Shown here piece after piece: positions 26,501 through 36,715 of a stretch of DNA of 64,000 bases. The position numbers were made by a program, and so were the translations under genes. Every line of letters begins with the position of its first letter. Within the stretch, counting starts at the first letter, position 1. The notes under the pieces are model-generated. The model had not been told where the DNA came from and ran no database searches. It saw nothing but the letters and a program-made list of their open reading frames with translations. Source of the stretch: Straminergon stramineum (lineage: Eukaryota > Streptophyta > Bryopsida > Hypnales > Calliergonaceae); contig OY987268.1 in NCBI GenBank assembly GCA_963920665.1, forward strand, positions 17,610,501-17,674,500, in the 5' to 3' direction.

Positions 26501-27104
26501 TTATTTTAGAACAACCGCTGCATTTCGAAGGGCAAGATAGCCTTGGATGGTATCCTCCGGTAAAGATCGAATCAACTTGAACACTTCTGTATTAGCATAG
26601 CGAAGCTTTGACCTTGGATCCGTGTAAGGTGCCTGCATTACCGCATCGACCACCCAGCTAAATATGAAGCAAACCACATCCGATCGATAATGCTTCGAAT
26701 CCATGACACTGCGCAATAAGTTGCTGGTAAGCAAATTTACCTCAAAACCAGTGATGTCGCAGTATTTCTTGGGGGGATACATAGAAGGTGGAGCTTCAAT
26801 ACTTACATCTGAACATCAACAGACCACATGTCACTTAAATGCAACGATCATCATCATACCAGAACCAAACTTGGCCAAAGAAAGACCGATTAAATTATGC
26901 TGAAGTGCTTGCAATGTAACCAAAAGGTCACGTACAGGTAGGCTCATCTGCGGGGTACGAATAATAATTCTCCGCTTGAATAATCTGTTTGAGGTGCTTC
27001 CAGTGACGTCCTCGAGTTTGACCTTTAGGATAGCGCTCAGTCAGTTGCGTTTTCTTAAACGGAAGCACAGAAGGCAACAGTAAGTCAGGATCGTTAATAT
27101 CCAT
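26501..27104 (-). CDS. INO80 complex subunit C / IES6-like (YL1_C domain)
   Basis: Small nuclear subunit of the INO80 chromatin-remodelling complex. The CDS is complement(join(26501..26632, 26741..26808, 26936..27104)), 122 codons plus stop, a normal length for plant homologues. Exon A encodes [11 protein letters not shown], then [20 protein letters not shown] and [13 protein letters not shown]. Exon B completes a split Tyr codon and gives [20 protein letters not shown]. Exon C gives [19 protein letters not shown] and [14 protein letters not shown]. The YL1_C signature ([24 protein letters not shown]) is intact. Introns are GT-AG. The frame stays open above the chosen ATG, and an AG at about 27164 suggests a 5' UTR intron, so a longer N-terminus is possible. 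A duplicated RPL18A fragment begins about 130 bp upstream. Confidence 0.93.
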
Positions 27105-27231
27105 GATTGTCACTCCCGTGCCCCCCCGGCGGTCTCCACGGAATCCTTCCCAATGCTGGAGTCTCTTTTCTGCGATCAATATGCCTACTCATAAGAAACT
27201 GAAATCCAGGGAGGATGCTTGATTTGATTTT

Positions 27232-27545
27232 CAGAGCCCGCTCGACCACCTGGTACTAGTAACCCTGTTACACCAAATGCACCAGCGTAATCAGAATCTA
27301 CACCACCGTTGAAATAATTGACGTCTTTCCTCAAAGATGCCTCCATTGCTGCACCTGTAACCTAATTCCAATTCCTTCTCTGGAGCCAAAAGAGTCAGCA
27401 CATGAACGACCAAGTACTTGTTCCAAATCACTAAACCCCAGTTTGAGCTTCAAAGTAAGTTCTTCACGACAGTCCCGATTGACAAAATAACACGCAAATA
27501 ACAAACCCTAATACGAACAGACCCCCCAAACAAATTTGAACCCAA
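27232..27545 (-). pseudogene. Duplicated RPL18A fragment (exon 2 start and intron 1)
   Basis: Aligns colinearly with 22028-22340 at a constant offset of about 5204-5206 bp. The match covers the first bases of RPL18A exon 2 (ACCAGGTGGT, GCGGGCTCTG), the intron 1 acceptor CTGTTA/TAACAG, and intron sequence with ATGCACCAGC, CTCAAAGAT and AAACCCTAA. The copied exon part is altered (TAGTACCAG for CACCAGTACCAG) and no downstream RPL18A exon follows. It lies in the same orientation as, and directly upstream of, the INO80C-like gene, so it may now serve as its promoter-proximal or 5' UTR intron sequence; that is inference. Confidence 0.8.
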
Positions 27546-28020
27546 AGTGATTAGCAATAGCATCTACTCGACTACATGAGTACTGTTAGTGAAATAAGAA
27601 ATCGCCACCAATATCCTGGCGACACCAAGAAACCTCGCCACCCTAACCAGAATAAAAAATCCGACCCAATCTGTCTCACGAATTCCCCGCAACAGAATGT
27701 TACCCAGGATCAGAATCGCAGTGGCAGAGTGTAAAGCTTCACTTCAAGAACGCATTGGCCAGAATTCCGACCCCAAACGCCCGCCGAGAAAACCCTAACT
27801 TAGTGCAGATTGCTCCAAGGATATTAATTGGCGAATCTGCATCCAAAACGGCGAGAAAAGGTGCATTGATAGCGGCGAAAGACGGCGAGGGTTGTGAGCT
27901 CACAACGCAAGTGAAGGGATGAAAGTTCAAGGTACGCTGCAGCCGAGGAGCAATTGCTGTTCAGTTCGCCGTAGACAAACCCGGCAAACCCTGTACTTCC
28001 CTGCAATGTGTGCTGCAGTA
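27546..28020. promoter_or_regulatory. CpG-rich upstream region of the INO80C-like gene
   Basis: About 470 bp of CpG-rich sequence upstream of the INO80C-like gene, with CCCTAA motifs near 27790 and many GCGA/CGCC steps, ending where the sequence turns AT-rich near 28020. A possible 5' UTR donor (CTGG then GTAACA on the minus strand) lies near 27705. It is the likely promoter by position and composition only. Confidence 0.35.
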
Positions 28021-28852
28021 GGATTTTAATATTCTACAGGTCCTGCACAGAATAAACACTTCCGTTGTTTTAGAATTATGAGAAATTTCACTTGGAGGAC
28101 CTTGCTACTTATACATTCTACAAGAATTTCGAAAGATGTTGTTTGAATTGCCTCAAAAAATGTTGTTTTATTAGAACTTGAAAAAATTATTTTTCTTTAG
28201 ATATCAATGTTGTGATCATTGTCTACCCAAATTTTCCTTTGAAAAGCAAGAAAATGCATTGCCATTTTGAAAGAGGAAGTGCTCACAAGTGCTCTAAAAG
28301 GAAATTTTTGCCACTTACATAATTTTGTTCATACCACTTATGGAATTCAACTTCTACCTAACTTTGCTTCAAAAGCCATTCATTATTTGCATTTAGAATT
28401 GAGAAAACAAGCTCTTTATATACATATGGGGTGATAAGAGGTAAAAGAATTCATATGGGATATGTAAGTTAGAATTAGTAGGAATTCATTTGCTCTTAGT
28501 TTAAAAAAACCCATCAAAATCTTAATCCACCACCCTAAACTATGAACCCGTTGTTGTAAACTCTAGAATAGTTGGAGTATCCCATTCTCCGCAGGACTTA
28601 TAGAATGATAAAATTGTAGTGCACCATCAATTGTATCACATTTGTAGTCTTGTAGTTCCATTGGGGGTGCGGTCTTGTAAACACACCCAACCACCTACAA
28701 GCCTGGTTGGGTCCTATTGTCCACATCATCAACTAGTCAAGCTGCATCATTGTAGGGCCCACTTTGATTGTAGGATTTAGTGTCTTGCCTCTTCTAGAAC
28801 CAGAGTAGTAGGAGACTTTGGTAATATCGTTGAACCTTCGTCGGGTCAGGTG

Positions 28853-28854
<2 letters not shown>

Positions 28855-28897
<43 letters not shown>
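28855..28897. repeat. (AT)n microsatellite
   Basis: About 43 bases of uninterrupted alternating A and T, some 21 repeats. Confidence 0.95.
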
Positions 28898-28900
<3 letters not shown>

Positions 28901-30127
28901 GGACTAGTGTGCCACGTGTCATTGCCACAAACAAAATGAAACTAAAAGTGATTTTCTAATTTAAAAAAACTTTGAAATTCAATATATTTTCTTCGGTGAG
29001 CTAGAACACCAAGAAACAAAGCCCTTGCACCCATCCTTGTTGAGGGCTTTTTGATGGTACCAAGAATTAATGTGACAAGGGATGCATAGTTCCAAAGATC
29101 TCAACTTAAAAAATAAATATAACAAACAAAAAATCTCACTTAAGGTGTAGATTGTTGACTCATGTTCATCCAAAGTAAGAATTTTGAGATTATCTATATT
29201 AATCTAAAATTAGAAAATCAACAAACCATGGTTATAGGCCCAAAGTTCAAATTGCTAAAAAATGGAAATTTATGAATTTTTCAAAGTTTCCAATTAGAGT
29301 AGAAACAAAACCTTGATAAGCTTCATTTCCTTAGTCGGATTCAAATTCAAGAAATATAATTTCTATGTCTAAAATTTACATCTAGAAAAAATAGCAAGAA
29401 ATGGTTAAATTATACTACAAGGGTGATTTGTTTTTTAAGCATCTTTTTCTTTAGAAAAATCAAGAATATCATGATGACAGACTTTTGCAATACTATTCAC
29501 AAAAAATGTACTCAAGTACCCTCCAAATAAATAAATTGGATGAAATAATATTTTTTTCCATCATAAAATCTTAGGTGAAGTCATCCATTGGACACTTAGA
29601 GTCCATAGAGTCCTTCTAGGATTAACACTCAAATGGCTTGAATTGGCATACGATTTATGTGTTGTCTGCATTTGCATAATACAAATGGAATCAACTTGAA
29701 ATGCATGGAACCGTAAAGTTTTCTAAAAGCAAGAGTAAGTTAAAAATTTAGCAATTTTCTAAAAACAAACTAAGTAAGATTGAAGATTATGGGCTTATCC
29801 AAAGCTTGTATTCAACCAAGAATATGTTACAAGGGTTTAGACATATATTAGGGTGAAGGGGAATGCTTGTTAGGAGCCATAAAGGCTACACAAAGGGTGA
29901 CCAATATAGTTGATATGTAGTAGTCATAGCAACTCTAGTGTAGTCCTAGTCTTCAACTCCAACTTGAGACCAAGCTTGATCCCAAGGTTCAACTCTAATG
30001 CAGGTCTAGTCCTCAAGTTCCAACAATTTTTTTAAACAAATGGAATTGGTCCAAATATTTTATGGACTTGCTTGGCAATAAAAATTTTGGGCCTATGAAA
30101 CCATCGATTGCTAATTTCTTAATTTTA

Positions 30128-30357
30128 CACTATAAAAAAAAGGTGTGTTTGAAGTGAATTTTTAAGTTTAGTCCTAGACATAAGGTTATAAGTAATGACA
30201 TTTAAGGAGATATTTTGGAAAAAATTTACAAGAAATACATGTGTTTCTAGTAAATTTTTACTAAATATCTCCTTAAATGTCATTATTTAATATTTATAAT
30301 CTTATGTTTAGACCTATACATAAAAATTTGCTTAAAATATCCCTTTCTCTTGTAGTA
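30128..30357. mobile_element. 230-bp CACTA-like foldback MITE
   Basis: Begins CACTATAAAAA and ends CTTGTAGTA, with TTA on both sides (30125-30127 and 30358-30360) as a 3-bp target duplication. Long inner arms pair (for example GACATTTAAGGAGATATT with AATATCTCCTTAAATGTC), so the transcript would fold into one long hairpin. The TAGTA right end is one transition from the expected TAGTG. CACTA termini with a 3-bp duplication fit the CACTA (En/Spm) superfamily. Confidence 0.75.
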
Positions 30358-33064
30358 TTAGAGTGACACAATAACTTTGATCTATACTATGATACTATGC
30401 ACTATAATATTCCGATACATCTATGGTGAAAATTTTACAAAAGACATCTTGAATAGGTACTTTAAAAAATCAATTAGTATTTAGGCATAAATTTTTTAAT
30501 GCTAAATAAATATTCCTATTAAATATTATAGGACAAGGGAAGCATAAAGGCCAATTACCTTACTACATTCCTTATCTAATATAAAAGCCATTAATATAGA
30601 CTACTTGGTCCAGTAAGCAAATGACTAGAGGCCATCAATGTTGTCATAATGGCCCTTCTTCATGTACACCTAACTTGTTCCCCAAAGCCAAATCTCACCA
30701 CCCAATAATATGGATTTATTCTATGTTGTATAGATGACTTAGTTTCAAATTACCCAACACTTTCTAATTTATCATGTTTGACGCTTTTTTTCGCTTGGTA
30801 TTTTGACATTTGGGTAATGTGCTTTATTAGAGTATGTATGGGTAAGAATTTTTTGTCCTTGAATACAATTTATCTTTGTCAACCTAAAGCCTATTGTATT
30901 TACCATTCACTAAAAATACATTGAAGTAAATAGTGAGTCTCTCTAAACCTATAGGCGTTAGAGCATTGAGTGTCAAAGTTCACAATTTCACCCACATGAC
31001 TCTCTAATTTCTCTCAAAGTCAAGCCCTATAAGAGGCCTCCTCAATTCTCAATTTTTAGAATCTTGTTAAAAAATTAATACATAGCCCTTTGTAAAACCT
31101 TCAAATTGTATTGCCTGAATTGTCTCCATCCTTAGAGCACAACTTTGAGTCTTTGACACTTCACCATGTATCAAGGAAACAACTATTGCCAAGTGCAATC
31201 TTGAATTCTTAAGTAAATGAAAATCATATGCTCCTCTTGAAGTTCATTTCCAATTAAAGGTTGTTGGAGCCTGTCATGAAGATATGAGATACAATTCTCC
31301 AAATGAATCTACAATGATAGGTATGTATGCAAGCTCCAAACTAGAGACATCCACTTGAAAGAATTTTTTTAACCATAGAAGTAAAAAGCATTATGTTTAT
31401 GTGAAAAAGCTAAAACTATGCATTGGGACTACTACTATGGTTAGATTTGAACCTAAAAGCATTGAAATCCCTTACCAAGTAGGGTTTTACTATCACATTG
31501 CATTGTGACTTCAAGATGTCTGTCAAAATGTTAGTCTTCAACCTCAATGTTTGTAAAGATAGAATTTGAATGAATACATTTGAAATCTCAATGGACAAGA
31601 TTGTCTACCTAAATAGCTTGACAATTTCAGAGGATGTCTAGATTGAAGGATAGGCCATCCATCTAATGTACATACCATCTAGATTGACAATTAGTCCATC
31701 AAAATCAACGGATAGGCCATTCTCCTAGATATATTTTCTGGACAAACATGAAATTGATGCATCTACACACATCCCGAATGAGGCTTAGAGATATCTTGAC
31801 CCCCAAAGCCTATGTCATGTTGTGAGCCCCTAATTTGTCACTAGGGGCTCACTCTTTTTTTGTATTTTGTTATTTGAAATACATGTTTATATACAAAAAG
31901 TCCCCAAAAGAGTGTAGAACTAAAATAGGAGTGTCACATTCGAGTATAGTATTTGGTCTACTTTGAGAATATTATAGCTAGAATGGCCCGACCACGAGTT
32001 GTAAAGAGGTTAGAACCCAACCAATCGTGGCAAAGTAGTCAATTATGAGTGATGGGCTCAAAATCCCACATAGAGAGGACATCTCTAGGCTAGAATTGGT
32101 TGAGGGAACCCTGGGAAGGCATAGGAGTCAGTTCCTAGAAATAAGTTCTAGGTTCTCCATTTCATTAACGAAATAGCGGAATCCCAATTGTTAGCTTGTA
32201 GATGTTTAAAATACCAAGACAGGATCATGGAGGAATCTTAGGTCCAAGGAGGGTGATGTGGGGTTAAAACCACGCCCAGGAACCAATGGTGAAGTCGGTT
32301 CGTCAAGATCCCCCCAATGTGGAAGATTCCCTAGTCACCAATGATTAAATGAGGGGATGGATTTTGTCCCCCCTAGGCCGATGTGTAGAGTAAAATTATG
32401 AGCCTACACATGTATTATGGGATCCCATGGGAGGTTCCACAAAAAGTTTTGAAATTTTCTGATAATCAGAAGATGTCTTTCTAGACAGTTAACTATCCAA
32501 ACTTGCGATAGGAAATTCTTAGAAATTTCCCAGGTGGTGGAAAATTCCCACTAAGAACTAGTTTAGCTTCTTTTATGTTAATTAGCTACCCCAACAAGAT
32601 TCAAGACATTTCTATAGTCAAAAGTACCTGAACCTGCCAAATTTCCCGACAATTAACGAAATTTAAAGTCTACACCAGGTTTGACCAATAGAGTGGGAGC
32701 ATACAAAAGTGGAATGGGGCCCAAAATAGGTCTTTTTTCACTCCCCCATATTTTCTTAGGAGCCTAGGCTAGTTATTTTTGCTGAAAAAGTCAACCTTCA
32801 AAAATTGGGATTTTTTCTAGTTTTGAGCGTTAAGTTGGCGTTAGGTTTCGTTGTGATTTTAAAGATAGAAAATGGGGAGGGAATTTCCATAGGCTAAAAA
32901 TGGCCTTTTGAAGCCAATGACACAATCTGTTTGCAATTCAGAGTTAATTTCCAAAAGTTAGCTTAGTGGACCAATAGAGGATGAAAGCGTTGAATTTTGG
33001 ATGAAAATTCACAAAGATAAGGTTAACTTAGATGAATGAGGAGAGGTGGGTGCCTAGGGAAGAG

Positions 33065-33072
33065 TATAAAAG
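33065..33072 (+). promoter_or_regulatory. TATA box of the LTR-like element
   Basis: TATAAAAG followed 10-40 bp later by a pyrimidine-rich CCTTCTCCTCTC tract, a plausible start site for the element's transcript. Confidence 0.5.
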
Positions 33073-33584
33073 GGCACCCCTTCTCCTCTCTCACCACCCT
33101 TTTTTTGTGTAATTGGGTCTGTTGGGTCCAATTGATGTTGGAATTGTAGCATTTTTAGCCACAAACCTTGCAACACTGTTTTGGGGGCACTTTTGGTCGT
33201 TGTTGTTGTTTTCCAAGCTCGCAAGGTCTTTGTAGGTCCCTTGCCTTCTGAGTAAGCATAGTACTAATTCTTTCAAGCTTGAGCTTGGAAGCTTTATTAA
33301 CTTAGTGTATTACTAGAAGTTGTATGTGTTCACCCTTGAGAGACCCTTTGAATCACTCTCCTTGTTTTGTCGTGTACTAACCCTAGAGCAACCCCCCATA
33401 TGACTGGTGAAGCCACTTTGGGGGGCCTTTAGTTCAAGTCATTTATGTTACTAACCTATGTCGCTAGTCGTTTGAGTGTCGAAGGCTCCTTCTTCTTCTT
33501 TTGTTTTTGTTCGTAACATTTATGTGGTATTCCTTGGTGAGAGACACGAGGGTGTGAGGGTAGTGTGTCCTGCCTGTACAGTGA

Positions 33585-33700
33585 AGCCTTGAACCCCCGT
33601 GGCATAAGAAAGTCCTAGTGGTGTGTTAAAAAGGGGAACGACGGCAAAGTTTTGAACCCCCTTGAGGTAAAAAGTCTTAGCGGTGTGTTAAACCTACCTC
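33585..33700. repeat. Two-unit direct repeat inside the LTR-like element
   Basis: Two related units contain GAACCCCC(G/T)TG followed by AAAGTC(C/T)TAG(T/C)GGTGTG, spaced about 65-70 bp apart. Part of the non-coding body of the 31821-35892 element. Confidence 0.5.
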
Positions 33701-34090
33701 ACAGGAGAACCATGAGACCACGTGGTCCCTCTCCCTACAAGATTTAGTTCCCAAAACGTGTTAGGAACAAAACAAGGTTTAGACCCCCCAAAATTAGGAA
33801 CTAGAGGTCAAGATGAACATATAGGATAACGAGGAGAGAATAGAAGAAGGGCCCTTGCCCCCACGAACTGAGGTCACCCCATGGTAGCCTTAGGTGTGGC
33901 TTTTCCAAGCCTTTAGGAATTAGTGCAACATTTAGACTAAGACAAGACACACACAACCCCCAATCCAACATCCCAATGCCCCCAAACCGCCAACTTTCGA
34001 TATCTGGGGAGGGCGAAGGCCGGGTACCTCGGGGCAAGGCAAGACTGGTTATCGGGTAGGTTGATGTAGCTAGAGCAAGGCCTTGGGGGA

Positions 34091-34400
34091 GGGTCCGTAA
34101 TTAGAGAGAGGATGGGAGGAATTCCGTAATTAAACAGGTGACATGGAAGAGGAAGTCCAATTTAGAAATCAAGGAGCCAAGAAGGGTCCATAATTAGAGA
34201 GAAAGGAGGGTTTGTAATTAAACAGGAAAATAGGGAAGGGAAAGTCTAGTTCAGAAATAAAAAAGATGGAGAGGGCCTGTGATTAGAGAGAGACTAGGGG
34301 GTTCCGTAATTAAAAAGGGGACAGGGAGAGAGAGTCCAGATCAAAAATTAGGGAACAAGGAGGGGGGCCCAAAATTGTGAAGAATAGGGAGAAGGGTCCA
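34091..34400. repeat. Minisatellite of 80-103-bp units in the LTR-like element
   Basis: Units start near 34091, 34194, 34273 and 34375 with GGGTCCGTAATTAGAGAGAG-type heads, each followed by CCGTAATTAAACAGG-type and AGTCCAGTTCAGAAATAA-type blocks. The third unit's start is only 79 bp from the second, against 103 and 102 bp for the others, so unit two is internally deleted. Confidence 0.7.
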
Positions 34401-35897
34401 ATAACCAAGGGGGGTGAGGGCTGTAGCAAACACTATGGGGGAATGAAAAACTAGCAAGTCTACGGGTAAAAGAGACTAGCAAGAGACTACACCCACACTA
34501 AAACAATTCATGTAGTGGGGAATCCAACTCCCCATCACCCATAACTCTCACCGCAGTAACAAAAGCAAACAAAAGAGGAAGGGGGTGAAGATGATGGAAG
34601 GCCAGAAGAATGAAGAGGGATGACGAGGGGGAAGACCACTTGAAAGAAGGAGGTGAAGGTAAATAGGAGAGGGGTGAAATCCTCGAGGGGTATTTAAGCC
34701 CTTAGATTAGAATTAGGTGATCATCGGGAGATTAAATCTGAGATGTAAGCGTAGGATGTAGGACGTAAGAGATAGCTCAACCTTGGAGGATGGTATGACA
34801 CATCCTTAAGATTAATTTAGTAGGTGGGAGCAAGGGTAGTTGGGCCGCCTTAGTACATAGGAGGAAAGAAAAGAGGAGAGGAGAAAAGAAATAGGGTGAG
34901 GCCAATAAATAAACTCTTGTACCAATTTATTGCATGATTAAAATGGTGGTTTGTTGTCTCACGGCCCAGGAGTTCATGGCAAAGGAGGAAGAGCTTCCGA
35001 CAAGCATGATCAATGACTCAAATTCTAAGGTATGAGTTAACCCTTTCCAAACTTTCCCTAGGTTCCTAATTAGAGACTAGTGACTTGGGCTGAGGCCTAC
35101 CTCTAGGTCAGACCTTTAAGACTATAGGTCAGGTCATTTCCAAGGACATAAACTTAAAGAAGGAGGTTGTAGCTTTCCAAAACCCTAAGGCACGCCCAAA
35201 TCAAGTCAAAATTGAGAAAATTGTTGCCGGATGAAGTTTAGGGTCAAATTGGATGAGGAATAACTGAACTCCGAATTTGTTAGATAACTAAGTAGGTTAG
35301 GAGGAGGCTACCAATTGGGGTCCATGGCCGAAAAGAAAAGTTAATTCCAAAGTATAGGTTAGGAGAAACTAGCGGATGAAGTTTAGGTAAGGCTTGGATG
35401 AAAATTTTGAAGGAATCCCCGATTAGGGCCCAACTCCAGATCCATGTAGGAGAAATTCTTGTGACCCATACCTAAAAATTTGGTATCTTTCTGAATTGGG
35501 GAGCTAGGTGCAATCGATGGATGAAGTTTGAGGAACCGAGTAGCGGTCAAACTTCACCCACCCATAACTTTGGCTAGGAAGGTTGGATAGGGTCGAGTTT
35601 TATGTTTTTAGAAATGGCACAAGATGAACTAGAGGTTTCTTAGGTTAGTTCTGCCCTGGCATAGGTTCCATCTAGATCATACGGCAGGCCATCCATTAAA
35701 TCGTCCAAAGCATCTGAAGTAGATTAAGTGAATCTTGCAATTTGGAGCCACTTAGGCACTTAGTATAAAAATCCATTGCTTGTAAGGCACAATGGATCAC
35801 GCTCAGACACCCAAATGTAGGAGTCACCAAACCAAAACCCAAAACTTGGTTGTGTTCGCAAATTACTAAGGGTGGATAATTTGGCGCTCACACATGT

Positions 35898-36054
35898 CAA
35901 GATAAAAAAATTTATCTCCAAGAAGTAAAGCCCAATAAACTTGTTTTGAAGTAAATGTATTATGATCTACAAATCATATTGAAGAGAGCTTGAAAATAGA
36001 TCTTTTACTTGGACTGTATTCACAATGGCATTGGACTGCATTAATCTCATCGTT
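35898..36054. other. Short AT-rich spacer
   Basis: No feature recognised between the LTR-like element and the RPL18A fragment. Confidence 0.4.
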
Positions 36055-36715
36055 GATGTAGAGGACACTTGACATCTTCCTTCAAAGATCTCTTCATTTC
36101 TACACTTCTAACCTATATCCTATTCCCTATGAAGCCAAAAGAGATAGGGTATGAAATACTACATACTTGTTCTAAATCCCTAAACCCCAATATGAGCTCC
36201 AAATTAAAGGAAGTCTTTCACACAATCCCAAGCAATCCCAAGTGCCAAATACAACAATCAAATACTAAACCCTAATACAAAACAAACCAACAACCAAAGC
36301 TTAACCCCAAGTGGTTGATCTCGTTATTACTACAAGGGGAAGAGAATCCATTCTCCGAAACACACCAACATAAAATTCAAGAAATGGTGTCCAAACCCTA
36401 AAACCTTGAAAATCCATTGAGTCCCTAAACTCCCAAACCCTGATCAAGATTCATGGCATTGTGGAGATGAGATTGTATGTAAGGAGAAGAGGAGATGACA
36501 AACCTGGAAGACATGCATTGCTAAAATGTGAAAATTGTTCAAGAAGCCACTATAGTGTTGCTAGTTCCCGAAACGATGAGAGAAATCAGAGAGTAGGTTC
36601 TTAGGAGCACTCCTGTAGAAAATAGGGTGTAGGGTTCAAAGTATGTGCATTCCGAAGAAGGTTTTGAGAGCTTGTTCATAGTATGGAAATTTTCTATGAG
36701 GGAATTAGGGAAAAC
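36055..36715 (-). pseudogene. Second RPL18A fragment: intron 1, exon 1 and upstream
   Basis: Matches 22120-22660 in the same orientation. Shared blocks include CTTCAAAGATC, the AAACCCTAATAC block, GATTCATGGCATTG, GGAGATGA and the exon 1 site. The five-codon exon 1 survives at 36504-36518 as ATGCATGTCTTCCAG followed by GTTTGT (functional copy: ATGACTGTCTTCCGG followed by GTTCGT). The CpGs around the functional exon 1 are almost all lost here, mostly as CG to TG or CA. It shares some intron differences with the 27232-27545 copy, so both probably stem from one older duplicate. Exons 2-4 are absent nearby. The outer limits are approximate. Confidence 0.8.

Larger units (their letters stand above)
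28021..31815. other. AT-rich intergenic sequence
   Basis: CpG-poor with no recognised gene apart from a (TA)n run at 28855-28897 and the foldback MITE at 30128-30357. Confidence 0.45.
31821..35892 (+). mobile_element. 4.07-kb solo LTR-like element with 5-bp target duplication
   Basis: Starts TGTGAGCCCC and ends GGCGCTCACA, with CATGT on both sides (31816-31820 and 35893-35897), a perfect 5-bp duplication. TG...CA ends with inverted TGTGAGC/GCTCACA tips are typical of LTRs. A perfect 11-bp stem (GTGAGCCCCTA, 31822-31852) opens it. A TATAAAAG box at 33065-33072 divides about 1.2 kb of U3-like sequence from about 2.8 kb of downstream sequence that holds tandem repeats. No gag, protease, RT or integrase is recognisable and I found no second LTR copy inside, so it is either a very long solo LTR or a non-coding LARD-type derivative. 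Confidence 0.7.
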
